A stretch of DNA of 64,000 nucleotides from Chloranthus sessilifolius (GCA_021018995.1 CM037596.1:86187184-86251183); one strand, 5' to 3'. Shown: positions 1 through 11,296, counted from the stretch's first letter. Translations and numbers: made by a program. The notes: generated from the sequence alone by a model not told the origin.

Positions 1-289
1 ACGAGGGGACTGCATGAGCCATGTGCTCTCAGCTTCTTTTTATATGAGCATTTCCTTCTCTGCATGTATATTTTGTATGCCAAACTATCTGGCACATTGT
101 AAAAATTTTTAGATACTTAATAGAAATCACAATTTTTGGTGTAAATTTTTCATTATCCTAACCTTTAAATTCTATGCTTGTATTATACTGAGTCATACCT
201 CAGGGCGCCTCACGAGAGGTGTGGGGGGGGGCCAGACCTACACACCTTTGGGTTATTTTCGAGGACGCAAATTCCCAACATGGGGAGGA
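1..289 (+). other. 3' untranslated end of retrotransposon D internal region
   Basis: Non-coding sequence directly before an LTR. Its last ~100 bases (a G-run near 223-230, then 'ttcgaggacgcaaattccc' and a purine-rich tract) match, in opposite orientation, the sequence beside the 3' LTR of element A at 11297-11400. This places it as the 3' end of an element whose coding part lies left of the window. No ORF is supported. Confidence 0.75.
281..289 (+). promoter_or_regulatory. polypurine tract of element D
   Basis: The purine-rich tract TGGGGAGGA sits immediately before the TGTAATATCCC start of the LTR, the expected position of the plus-strand DNA primer. Elements A and B have the equivalent tract on the minus strand beside their 3' LTRs. 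Confidence 0.75.
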
Positions 290-879
290 TGTAATATCCC
301 AAAAAATCATGTTAAACAGTGACCTCAGGATCCGTGCTCGATTGGTCACAGGTTTGACCAAATAGGAGTTCAATAGTTAGCATAGAGTGTGATGAACGGA
401 TGAGATGTGATAAATTGATTGGCTGTGTGGTGTGTCATGTAAATGTGAAGTCACATACACCTATCACGGTGCATGTGCTCAACACACAAGTGAGAGGAGA
501 GATAAAAGGGTTTAATAACCTTAAATTACATGTCTTGAGTTGTTGAGAGAGAAGTAAAGAAGAGAGAGAGAGGAGTAAAGAAGGGTTGAGCAAGGAATGA
601 TTGTGTGATTGGAAGGGGGATTCAAACATTAAAGAGATCAATTCAACGTGAAGGATCTGTTCAAGCCAAAGCTGGAACCCTAGCCTTTCCAACCACTTGA
701 TTTAAATCAATTTGAGATTGATTGAAGGTAAAATTCTTGTAGTTTAAATGCATAGATTGAAAGGTTAGATTGTAGTTAGAAATGGGTTAAAGTATAGGAT
801 AAAGGCCTAGAAAAAATGGAGGAAAAAGGAAGGGAAGAGATTGGGAAGAACAGCCAAAAGGGGGCTGAATCTGCCCATT

Positions 880-1316
880 TCGATTAATCGAAAATGAGTT
901 TCGATTAATCGATTTTGGCCAAGAAGTTGAAAAGTCAGAGGACCCCGATCTCGATTAATCGAATTGAGTTTCGATTAATTGACTTTGAATTTGAATTAAT
1001 CGAATTGGGTATCGATTAATCGACTGGGAACCTACAGTGAACTCCAGTGGAGAAAAGAAAAGAGCTTGGAGAAATCGACTAATCGAAATGAGAGTTTGAT
1101 TAATCGATTTAGGATTTCAATTAATCGATTTAGGATTTCAATTAATCGATTTGGGATTGATTAATCGATTTTGGAAACTCGATTACTCGAATTGAGAATC
1201 GACTGGATAGAATAGAAAATTTTGATTAATCGAATGGGAATCTCGTTTAATCGATTTGAGAATCGATTAATCGATATTGAATTTTGATTAATCGATTTTG
1301 GAGTTCGATTAATCGA
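880..1316. repeat. TCGATTAATCGA palindrome cluster in LTR D
   Basis: Many exact or one-mismatch copies of the 12-bp palindrome TCGATTAATCGA, separated by short A/T- and G-rich spacers of variable length. The cluster lies about 0.6-1.0 kb inside the LTR. The translation gives meaningless SINR/RLIE-type repeats, so it is not coding. Each palindrome holds two CpGs and an ATTAAT core. Function unknown. Confidence 0.9.
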
Positions 1317-1694
1317 TTGTGCCAATTTTTGTTGACTTTTGAGTTTGACTTTAAGATTCTTGAAGGGTCTTGGACCTCCTTTATTACATCTTTAGTGATG
1401 TATTTCACATGTTATGTGGTACCATAGGTGGTACGTGTGAGCTTGGGCACAAGGAGCCATGTGGGACCTTGATGCATGATCAAACAGAGACTTGAGGTAG
1501 GGAACACCTTGAACATATACTTTATTTTGCAATAGCATGTATGTAGTGATATAGAATTCCATTCAAAATATTTTATTGCTTAAGAGTTTGTAAAAAGTGT
1601 GTGTGTGTGACATCAATGAGAGTAATTATAATGAGCCATCCCTAGGGGATGAGGAAGTAAAGAGATAAAAGCATCAGGTGTGATGCAAGTGAAT

Positions 1695-1717
1695 GGATAC
1701 ATCCCAGGGATGTATCC
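1695..1717. repeat. perfect 23-nt hairpin palindrome centred on CCCAGGG
   Basis: Two 11-nt arms (GGATACATCCC and its complement) flank a single A. Equivalent hairpins occur in the LTRs of A (about 9651-9673), the solo LTR (about 45750) and C (about 58376). A second palindrome, CACCCCAGGGGTG, lies at 1938-1950. Confidence 0.85.
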
Positions 1718-2805
1718 AAGATTGAAGCATGTTTGATAGGGCCTAACTGATATAAGATAACACACTTACACGGTGAATAACTATACGTAAAGCACTTGAT
1801 ACTTTTATTATTTGAGGTTTGATAGGGTACCCCACCGACGTGGCGGGATATCCACGACTGACACGACAGGATATCTGTGACCGATACGGCGGCGAAACCG
1901 TAGGCCAGTGCGGAGGCTTATCCGTACACAGTAAGCACACCCCAGGGGTGTTGAGTTGAGACAAGTGAAACCCCGCCACCAATCCCCAGGAGAAAGGGGC
2001 TTGGGTACTCTTTATACTCCCAGGGAATACTTTTAAAACTGTCTATATAGATGACGATGATGGGTATCTCATCGGGGCTCGATGCTATATTGCTCGGGAA
2101 TTACTTAAGTTGAAAGTTTAAGTTTGCTTTAGGCCTTTTCAGCATCATTCATGAATAAGTAAAAGACATGAGCAAACTACCAGTAAGAATGTGATTCTTT
2201 TCAACAGTTTTTTATCAGTAACTGCATAGACACATCATGCATGGCATATTATGGAATATATATGAGTGGTAATTTATATGTTCAACTGTGTTCTGTTCCC
2301 TATTGAGCTAGGATGTAGCTCACCCTTTTGAACTATCGTCGAGTCCACTATTAGCAGCTACCGAGGCTTCAGGAGACGTTGACCCCGGTGAGTCGGACCT
2401 TGCACCTGGAGACGAGTTGGAGCCACCGCTTGAGGACTTCTTCTAGAGGACTCCGTTGTGCAGCTTTGAGAGTTTTGAGAGATTTTTGTACGGCTTGGTA
2501 TGTCAAGCTTTATTTTGATTAAACAATGTATATATATAGATTTGGGATAATTCTTTTGGGCGAACCATCTGTGATGATTAGCTATCATAGATGGTTCAGA
2601 TCGGTTCTCCGTTCATGTAGAGGCATGAGGGTAGAACTGTATTTTGAGAAATGCTAATATAGTAATTTAGTTCCGCAGCTTCATTTACTATTTCAATTCA
2701 ATTCATTGCTTGATATACCAATGTTCCATGCATAGCTAAGGGGCACGGTCAAGATGATCGTGCTGATGGCATGGGTTTCGGGGTGCCGAAATCTGGGCTA
2801 TCACA

Positions 2806-4212
2806 CTTTTCGTATCAGAATAATGTAACAAAAATAAGCTGTAAACAATGTAATTGATTGTGGCAATATTCTTTCTATCGTTCATCTTCTTCTTTTCTTC
2901 CTTATTTTATAATTTTAACACATCATCCGCTCCACACAATAAAGACTTTTCTGAACCTTCAAAAACCGCTTTAGTCAATCGATCTGCAACTTGGTTTCCT
3001 TCTCGATACACATGCGATACCCAACAATTCATAAATTCACTGAGCCGTTGACGTATTTCAGAGATCAAACTGAGTCGAATACCCTTATTTTTTCGTTCTC
3101 CGTGAATAGTCTATAAAAGATAAAGAGCATCACCTTCAATCCATATGTTATCATCCCAACCCCTCTCTTTAACCAATTCCAAGCCCCGCTTAAGGGCTAG
3201 TGCCTCCTCAACCATTGCCGGTTTAGAGCCGATTCTTCCGCCATAACATAAGAGTGCAGATCCATTGTGGTCTCTAAATACACCACCAATGCTTGCTTCT
3301 CCGTTACCAGCCGAAGCTCCATCAAAATTCAGTTTAATGTATCCTTTCTGAGGTGGTATCCAATGCACAACAATTGCATCTTTAAAGCTGATTTTTTGGA
3401 CATAACAGAATATAAAGCCGTTGTGGTCAATTGCCTGTTTGACGGTGATTCTTTGAGTAGAACAGAGTATGGGATCGAGATAAACCACCATCGTTCTCCA
3501 ATAGTAACGTTTCCTGCCGATTGAAAGAATAAATTAATGAATTACAGATGTAAAAAATTTGATCAATAAATTTAATAGCTTTACAAAATTCAAAATGTTT
3601 TCATCTGATAAAAATTAAAAATCCCGTCCTAAATTTATCCAATATACTTACAAATTTCTACTTGAATTGAACTATGATTTAAATAGTTTCCAGTTAAAAA
3701 TGCTTTTTAACAGACTTTCTCTTTCAAAAAGTTTCATCATATGTCAGACAATCTTTTTAGAATGGACAAGACTCTCTTGGCAGGCATTTATGTACTAAAA
3801 TAGTGCTTAAATGATCATGTACCATTGATGGGATGGGATCAACGTGTGGGTAATACACATTCAAAGTGATATATCAGAAGTTAAAAGCCAGTGGGCCAAA
3901 TAAAAAAACAAAAAAAAGGAAGCCAGTGAGCCGAATAATAAATTTTTTTTAGGAGGTTTTAATTATCTAATTTATGCACTCTGATACCAATGGTTGTATA
4001 TAGTATTCCCGGCTGATATTCAATGTTGCCAATCTGAAGGTTCACATTCACTTATGGGCGTGATTCTTTGGCTAAAATATTTTCCAATAATGGATTTCCA
4101 CCTAAACCATTTAGATTGATCATAAATCGTGCCACATGACATATTAGGAAACCACACTTCAATTGTGTGAGATAAAATTTTTTAATTTAGCGGTGGTATA
4201 GTAGATAGGTTT
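2806..4212. repeat. 2.8-kb array, unit 0, left part
   Basis: Starts within the shared unit sequence CTTTTCGTATCAGAATAATG and runs until it is broken by the LTR of element B. The missing half resumes at 29359. Removing B and one copy of its TSD gives a unit of about 2806 bp, matching the others. It contains an RNase H relic (2907-3491). The ~720 bp after that relic (3492-4212) are AT-rich, with no gene I can support. Confidence 0.9.
2907..3491 (-). pseudogene. RNase H-domain relic, array copy 0
   Basis: The minus-strand frame encodes an RNase H type I domain of the kind at the C-terminus of plant LINE reverse transcriptases. Visible motifs are WIPPQKGYIKLNFDGAS (first catalytic Asp), GGVFRDHNG, EALALKRGLELA (catalytic Glu) and IEGDALYLL (next Asp). 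An in-frame TAG at 3111-3113 stops it. The same frame then continues for about 67 codons with the typical ending HVYREGNQVADRLTK and a final TAA at 2907-2909. The domain is therefore nearly complete but interrupted by one stop. No reverse transcriptase lies upstream, so it is an isolated fragment. Confidence 0.85.
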
Positions 4213-6441
4213 TGTGACAGCCCAAATTTTGTCACTCCGAAATCCGTGCCATCAGCACGACCCTCGAGGTCATGCACCTTAAATCTATGAGGAACATCAT
4301 GTAACAAGTAAAAGCCAATAATTTAAAATACCAAAGCTTTAAACTAACTAAGTCTCCATGTTTCAATAAAGTCTAGCAACCAATAGACAGTTCCGGTCTC
4401 ATGCCAATTCATGAGTAGAGGAACTGTCCCGAACCATTGATGACAATCTTATCACCCTCGATGGTTCGCCAAAAAGGAAGGTATAGTATTTAATTACATT
4501 TAAAAAAAAGGACTTGACATGCCAAGCCACGAGTGCTCTCTACTCACCACTCAAAACGTAAGGAACTTCTAAAAGAATTCCTTAGGAGGAGGTTCTAACT
4601 CTTCTCCGGCCACGTAATCCGAACCTTCTGGATCAACGTCTCTCGAAGCCTGTGTTGCCGCTAGTGTTGGACCTGCGACGTATAGTCTAAGGGGTGAGCT
4701 ACATCCTAGCTCAGTAGAGAAACGTAAAGAACATATAGATTAATTCTTACATATATGTTGTGCAGTTTAAAAATACAGTTTATCTGATGTTACTATTTGG
4801 AAAGACAATCGAAATAACTGAAGAAAATGATGAATACAACTACTTACTTTGCATGGTTTTGTTCTTTCTCATCTTACTCGTTTAGTTGTGAATTCGGCCT
4901 AATAACTTAACTCTTTAACTTAAATAGTCCCCGAGCAATATAGCATCGAGCCCCGATGGAATACCCACCATCGTCGTCTAACTAGACAGTTATTAAATTT
5001 GTATTCCCTGGGAATACTGCCCAAGCCCCTTTCTCATAGGTGGCGGGGTCTACTCTTAAATCTACATCCCTGGGATGTGCTACTGTATACGGATTAACCG
5101 CCATACCGGTCACGGATATCCTGCCGAGTCAGTCGTGGGTATCCCGCCACGTCGGTGGGGTATTCTAAACAAACCTTAAATAACAAAAATATCAAGTGTG
5201 CTTTACATATAGTTATTCACCGTGATTGTACTAATTTTTAATATATTAGGCCTTATCACCTTACTTTCTTTTCCCCACTGATTCTCATCTGCACCCCTGG
5301 GATGCTACTGATATATCGTATCATATAGGTATTTACCTTGTGGTTTTTGCGTCCCCTTGGGACCTCTGGCTTCATTTTTTGAAGTCTACACACGCACGCT
5401 TTATTTATGTGACATGATTAGATACTTAGTTTAGCAATTAGAACTGTACCACACATATGAGAAATTGAACAATGTACACGTTTCGATAAGGTTCCCTACC
5501 TCAAGGCAAAACCCAGTGGTCCTTTCTCGTAGTGGTGACACGTACTGATCTCACGTCAACCTACATTTCATGCGAAAGGACATGCCTTAGAATGGTCACC
5601 AGTGGTCACTAGCACTCCTGGAGCGCATAGTTCACATGAGGTATATTTGTATACATAAAAGTATTTTAATTTAGTTTTGGTGCCTCACTCGAGCGGTTGC
5701 TTAGCCTCGCTCGAGCGACCTCTTAACCTCGCTCAAGCGGTTGCCTAGCCTCGCTTGAGCGGCCCCTTATCCTCGCTCGAGCGGTTAAAATGAGGTGTCT
5801 GAAACCTAAAGTGATACCTCGCTCGAGCGAGCTTATTCCTTCAATATGTGTCTCGCTCGAGCGATCCCAGAACGTACTTTGTTCTCAGGTATATATATAT
5901 TCTGTCCTCGCTCGAGCGAGGAGCGGAAACCTTCACTCCGTGATTCTTCAAGAAATCTATCCTATGTCTTTAAATCTTTAATATAATTAATCGGCCATTG
6001 CCCAATACATTGTAGGTTATCATTAAAACATACCTAAGCACTTATCAATCATTATATCATACCTAAATCGGCGAATCTCGTAATCGGTTCAATCTAACGT
6101 TCGAATTTTTGTTACTTCGAAGAGATCTCTACGTTTCTGGTCTGACCTTCTCTCCAGGTCTTCCACCGGTTTACACTCCAACAAGGCCTTAGCCTTTCTT
6201 CTCTACAAGACTCTCCTTTCTCTCTCTCTATTTTCCTCCTCTCTATTTAGGTTAAAATTATGTTACGTAGGGGAGAGACTTCTCTCCACTTTCACTTATA
6301 TAGTGAAAGGAAGGGAAAAAAATAGTATGTTACACACATATACACACCGTGTGTATATGTTGACCCAAGTTTCCTTGTGAACCACACATACACGTGCGTG
6401 GCATATGGCTTGTACGGTTTCAAAAATCTGGGGTTGTTACA
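4213..6441 (-). repeat. 3' LTR of element B
   Basis: Plus-strand borders are TGTGACAGCCC and GGGTTGTTACA (2229 bp). It matches 27109-29358 closely along its length. One visible difference is that this LTR lacks a 22-23 bp palindrome-containing segment present near 28808-28830 in the partner. It contains CCCTGGG-centred palindromes at about 5004-5020 and 5065-5080 and a cluster of TCGCTCGAGCGA palindromes. Confidence 0.9.
5684..5921. repeat. TCGCTCGAGCGA palindrome cluster in LTR B (3')
   Basis: Repeated CTCGCTCGAGCG motifs separated by short spacers such as GTTGCTTAGC and ACCTCTTAAC. The outer TCG...CGA frame is the same as in family A palindromes but the core is CTCGAG. Some copies have single C-to-T changes (for example TCGCTTGAGCG). 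Confidence 0.9.
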
Positions 6442-6442
6442 T

Positions 6443-6454
6443 TCACCCCACCTT
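6443..6454 (-). promoter_or_regulatory. polypurine tract of element B
   Basis: The minus-strand reading AAGGTGGGGTGA directly abuts the 3' LTR start TGTAACAACCCC. It is preceded by the ATTTTCGAGGACGAAAAT-type sequence common next to gypsy 3' LTRs. Confidence 0.75.
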
Positions 6455-6764
6455 ATAAGATTTTCGTCCTCGAAAATCGATCATGACCTAAAGTAATGTT
6501 ACTACATATTCTACGGCTGTGTTCTTGATTAAATCATTACCCATTTGTTAGTTAGTCGTATGGTCTAGTGACCCGAAATAACCTATTTAAAGATTACAAG
6601 TGTTTGTACCAAACAATAATACAATCACCTGAAACAGCCGAAAGAGTTTAGAACCTGATAAACGATTATTATCAGAATTTGAAATGATGTTCATACCACA
6701 TCACGCATGAAAACTTTTGTCATGTTCTACACTTATTTTATCAGAGACTCGTCTAATCAAAAAC

Positions 6765-6786
6765 ATATATATATATATATATATAT
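6765..6786. repeat. (AT)n microsatellite
   Basis: 22 bp of uninterrupted AT dinucleotides in the 3' untranslated part of element B. The surrounding 6455-6916 shows no supported gene. Confidence 0.95.
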
Positions 6787-6916
6787 CAAATATTTAGCGT
6801 GCCCACGAAATTTTATAATTTGTGACAATCATGTCACAGCAGTATCAACCATTCACCATACCAAAAAAAATTTTAACCTCTCAATATTTCAAAAAGAAAG
6901 TTATATCTATAGCGAC

Positions 6917-8214
6917 CTAGTCGTCACCCTCCTCGTACTCATCGTCGTCATCGCCTGTGTCCCCGTCATCATCATTCTCCGCATCGCCTCCCTCGCCATC
7001 ACCAACGGTCTCTCCGACGTGGGTCGCACCATCTGTAGTGGTCCTAGTAGCCTGGCCCGAACTAGATGTCCCAAAAATGGCATCTCTCATCGTTGCAACC
7101 CGCTATCGGTACGTTTGCGGATATGCCTGGCCCATGAGGTCGATGAGAAGTGCCTCCTGGAACCGCTGATGTAGTCGGGTCTCCCGTACCTGTTGGAGGA
7201 TCTCCCCTAACATACTGGTGTCGGTGGTAAGTAGATTTGGTGGAGGCACAGTGGAGGGAGTAGCTGATCCCATCGATGGTGGCTGTGGTGCTTGCCTTGC
7301 AGCCTGACGATCTCTTTTCTTGTTTACACTGTTTTGAAGCCCCTTTAGGTTTCGGCTTAGGTCTTGGGCTATGCAGGGTACAACGTTATCGGTAAACGAT
7401 AACTCGTTGGTGTTGATCTTGAATCCATCCTTCCCATTACACGCATCGAGGAGTCGGATATAAGACATGCGTATGGGAGGCGGTTGATCGGTGGAGGGAT
7501 AACGCCCCTAACATTTCTTTTATAGGCATGCACCATGCCTTTAATGACGACCATTGGAGCGCTAAACCACCTATTGTGGAAGGTAGAGTGCAAGGCTCGT
7601 AAAATGGTGTCACGACGCTCTTGGTCATGACCGGTAGGGTGTAAATTTTTCTTGAAAATGATGTCTAAAAACCACATGTGTGGTGGTAACTGGGATCGGG
7701 TGATAGATTGACCCGATGTGGATGCGCCGCCAGTAATATCATCAATGATCGTCGGGAACCCGACGTTCCCAACAAGTGGAGGTTGAGTGTTTGGGCTCGG
7801 GGTGTAGGTGAGAGGGTAGTTCATTACGGCGGATACATCGCCGCCTCCAAAAGACAAATCCTTCCCGTCAATTGTGACGAGGATAGTGTCCTCATTTACA
7901 TTGGTTTTGAGGGTTTGATAAAATAATCGGACTAATCTCGGATAGTACCGAGGTCCAAATGGTGTAAGTAAGGGTCGGAGTTGGTGGTTTGTCAGGAAAT
8001 CTGATGTCCATTTTGTGGATGTCGGATCTATAAAGCACGAGGGATGAATTTCCCACTCGGCTTCCATTTCTTTCGTGCCCCACCAATCATCTAGTTGGAT
8101 CGGGATGGGTGCTGGTGGTGGTGGGGGTTGTTGTTGTGGTGCCTTGTTTCGCGATGATGGCGATCGAGTCGCCATTCGCTTCCTCGGTTGGGGATTAGGG
8201 CTTGAAGAAGCCAT
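6917..8214 (-). pseudogene. Extra ORF of element B (conserved plant retroelement domain), broken
   Basis: A sense-strand ORF between pol and the 3' LTR, starting MASSSPNPQPRKRMATRSP with a basic, proline-rich N-terminus. The conserved core reads YYPRLVRLFYQ, then LPPHMWFLDIIF, NLHPTGHDQERR, RWFSAPMVVIKGM and LPYACLIS. The same blocks occur in element A at 11628-13181. The frame shifts by one base near 7460 and continues to an in-frame TAG at 7103-7105. The same frame then runs on to a strongly acidic Asp/Glu/Gly tail ending at TAG 6917-6919. It resembles the region often called 'putative plant transposon protein' (recalled, not searched). Function unknown; it could be structural or nuclear-acting. 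Confidence 0.6.
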
Positions 8215-8583
8215 TAGATTTATAGAGTTTAAAAAAAAGAAAACGTAAAGGAGTGTGGAGAAGGTAGATTGTACCTAGCGAAATGGTTTGGACGGCTCAG
8301 ATTTTTCGAATCCGGTTTGAATCGGACGGAAAATGCTTGAATGTGAAAACCCTAGACCCTCGCTCGGCACCAAACTCCTCGCGTGAAGAAGAAATGGGTG
8401 TTTAGCATTTTGTCCATAATATATAGTCTGTCCTCGCTCGAGCGGTCGTTAGTTATCGCTCGAGCGAGCACAGAATGGTAACTGGCATAATAATTTGGCC
8501 TTGCTCGAGCGGCTTGGAAACCTCGCGCGAGCAAGTAATACACGTCGCTCGAGCGGTCACTTTTCTTCGCTCGAGCGATCCCA
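8215..8583. other. Element B spacer between extra ORF and integrase, left part
   Basis: Non-coding. 8432-8580 is a cluster of TCGCTCGAGCGA palindromes like those in the LTR. The other part of this spacer is at 21775-22054, on the far side of inserted element A. Confidence 0.8.
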
Positions 8584-8588
8584 GAATA
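8584..8588. repeat. target site duplication GAATA (left of element A)
   Basis: GAATA precedes TGTGACAGCCC here, and GAATA follows GTTATTACA at 21770-21774. Removing A and one copy restores a continuous element B spacer. Confidence 0.95.
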
Positions 8589-11296
8589 TGTGACAGCCCG
8601 GATTTCGGCACCCCGAAACCCGTGCCATCAGCACGATCATCTTGACCGTGCCCCTTAACTATGCACGGAACACTGGTATATCAAGCATAAAAAGAAATAA
8701 GAACAACTTGCGGAATTTAAATCTAATTAGAAATACTTTTCAAAAGACAGTTCTACCCTCATGCCTCTACATGAAGGGAGAACCGATCCGAACCATCGAT
8801 GATATAAATCATCACAGATGGTTCGCCCCAAAAGAATAATCCAATTCTATACATACACATGTTTTCACAAAAATAAAGGCTTGACATACCAAGCCGTACA
8901 ATCTCTACTCAAAACTCCTCAAAGTAGCACAACGGAGTCCTCTAGAAGAAGTCCTCTGGAGGTGGCTCCAACTCCTCGCCGGCAAAGAAAGTCAGGCTAC
9001 GGGATCGTCCCCACTTAACCCCATTTGCTAATGGACTCACGATAGTCTATGGTGAGCTACATCCTAGCCCAATAGGGAACAAACACTGCTGAACATATAA
9101 GTTATAACTCACATATATTCTATGATATGCCATGCATGATGTAACTATGCAGTTGTTGATAAAACAGTTAAAAGCATTCGTTTTACTGTTGATTTCTTAT
9201 GTTTTCATTTACTCATGAAAAATGCTGAAAAGGCCTAAAGCAAAACTTAAACTTTCAACTTAAGTAATCCCCGAGCAATATAGCATCGAGCCCCGATGAG
9301 CTACCCTTCATCGTCATCTATATAGACAGTTTTAATGTATTCCCTGGGAATAACATATATTACCCAAGCCCCTTTCCCCTGGGGATTGGTGGCGGGGTTT
9401 CACTTATCTCAATCAACACCCCTGGGGTGTGCTTACTATGTACGGATAAGCCTCCGCACTGGCCTACGGTTTCGCCGCCGTATCGGTCACGGATATCCTG
9501 CCGTGTCAGTCGTGGATATCCCGCCACGTCGGTGGGGTAACCTATCAAACCTCAAATAACAAAAATATCGGTGCCTTACATATAGTTATTCACCGTGTAA
9601 GAGTGCTATTTTATATCAGTTAGGCCCTATCAAACATGATTCAATCTGTGGATACATCCCTGGGATGTATCCATTAACTTGCATCACACCTGATGCTCTT
9701 ATCTCTTTACTTCTTCATCCCCTGGGGATGGCTCATTCGTTTACTCTTATGAATGTCACACACACACACTTTTCACAATTCTTTGAGCAGTAAAAATAAT
9801 TGAATTGAAATTTATATCACTACATACATGCTCTTGTAAAATAAAGTACATGTTCAAGGTGTTCCCTACCTCAAGTCTTCACTTGTTCAATGCATCAAGG
9901 TCCCACGTGGCTCCTTGTGCACTAGCTTACACGTACCACCTATGGTACCACATAACAGGTGAAACACATCACAAAGGATGCAATAAAGAAGGTATAAGAT
10001 CCCCAAGAATCTTAAAGTCAAACCTAAAAGTCAACGAAATTTATCCCAGTCGATTAATCGAAATCCAAAATCGATTAATCGAACCTGGTTCGATTAATCG
10101 ATTTCCAAAATCGATTAATCGAAGGTCAATATCGATTAGTCGAATTAATTTCGATTAATCGAACTCTCCTTTTCGCAAAGTAAACTCACTGTTCGAATAG
10201 TCGAGTTTTCCATACGATTAATCGAATCCGGTCTCGATTAGTCAATTCTTCTTTTCGCAAAGAACACTTACTATTGAACAATTTGGGTTTCGTTCGATTA
10301 ATCAATTCGATTTGATTAATCGAATTCTCTGTCATAAAGAACACCTACTATTCGAACAGTTCGAGTTTCCATTCGATTAATCGAATTCAGTTTCGATTAA
10401 TCGAATCTCTTCTTTTCGCAAAGTACACTTACTGTTCGAACAGTCTAACTTCACAAGCCGATTAATCGATCCCAAATCGATTAGTCGAAGACTAAAATCG
10501 ATTAATCGAAATCCCATTTCGATTAGTCGATTTTCCTTAAATCATTTCCTCCAACCCTTGGGGTCCACTGGAGGTTCCCAGTCGATCAGTCGATTCCCCA
10601 AATCGATTAATCGAAATCCAAATTCGATTAATCGAAATCCAATTCGATTAATCGAATTCGTGGTCCTCTGACCTTTCAACTTCTTGGCGAATTTCGACTA
10701 GTGAACCCCAATTTCGATTAGTCGAAATCCCCAGATTCAGTCTTCTTTGGCTGTTCTTCCCCAATCTTTTCTAGTTATTTTCTAAGCAATACTCCTACAA
10801 TTTCCACCCATTTTACTACAATTTATTCTATAAATCTACACCATTTGTTTAGAATCTCACCTTAAATAAATCTCAACTTGATTAAAATGAAGGGTTGGAA
10901 GGTTAGGGTTTCCAGCTTTTGTGTGAACAGATCCTCCGCGTCGAATCCGGCGCTTTGATTTCAAGAAATCCCCTTCCAACAACTTGCAATAACTTCTCAC
11001 TAGCTCCTTTACTCCTCTCTTTCTCTCTCTCTCTCTTCTTTACTCCTCTCAACCACCAAAATATGAATATTAGGGTTTTCAACCCTTTTATCTTATCTCT
11101 CTTCTGGAGCACATACACACCCATCGGTGTATGTTACTCTACACGCTCCTCTATCTCTCCACTCTCCTACCTTTGGTATACACATCACATCGCTCATCTC
11201 ACCCTAAGTTCATCAATGAACTATCTCATGGTCAAACCTAAGACCAATCAGACACGGATCCGAGGTCATAGTTCAACGTGATTTTTTTTTGGGTTA
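8589..11296 (-). repeat. 3' LTR of element A
   Basis: Starts TGTGACAGCCCGGATTTCGG on the plus strand. At its right end it reads GGGTTATCCTCCCC, whereas the partner LTR ends GGGTTATTACA. Five bases (TTACA), including the terminal TG...CA base pairs of the LTR, are therefore missing at the junction with the polypurine tract. Contains CCCTGGG-centred palindromes (about 9339, 9416, 9651, 9716), a CT-rich tract near 11020-11045, and a palindrome cluster. Confidence 0.88.
10050..10725. repeat. TCGATTAATCGA palindrome cluster in LTR A (3')
   Basis: A long run of TCGATTAATCGA with variants TCGATTAGTCGA and TCGACTAGTCGA. Spacers include a recurring segment of the type CTTTTCGCAAAGTA-CACTTACTGTTCGAACAGT, so part of the cluster is itself a tandem repeat of a ~115-bp block (about 10170-10450). 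Confidence 0.88.

Larger units (their letters stand above)
290..2805 (+). repeat. 3' LTR of element D (Tekay-like gypsy)
   Basis: A 2516-bp LTR running from TGTAATATCCC to GGGCTATCACA. It matches over its length the LTR of element C (56937-59482) and, inverted, the LTRs of A and the solo LTR. It contains a GA-rich tract near 545-575, a TCGATTAATCGA palindrome cluster, and several palindromes centred on CCCWGGG. Sequence to the right (2806 on) is array unit DNA, so D inserted into the 2.8-kb array or at its edge. The 5' part is outside the window, so no TSD can be checked. Confidence 0.85.

Noticed and set aside
3267-3524. plus-strand 85-aa ORF found in most array units
   Set aside because: It is the complement of the RNase H domain frame; its recurrence follows from that domain, with no known protein features.
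6707-7174. plus-strand 155-aa ORF
   Set aside because: Runs across an AT microsatellite and the complement of the acidic tail of the element B extra ORF; no domain visible.
8352-8543. 63-aa minus-strand ORF with ARAxxx repeats
   Set aside because: Translation of the TCGCTCGAGCGA palindromes in a spacer.
10050-10725. CRISPR-like regular repeats
   Set aside because: The repeats are 12-bp palindromes with spacers of irregular, mostly shorter length that recur between copies. The context is a plant LTR; no cas-like genes.
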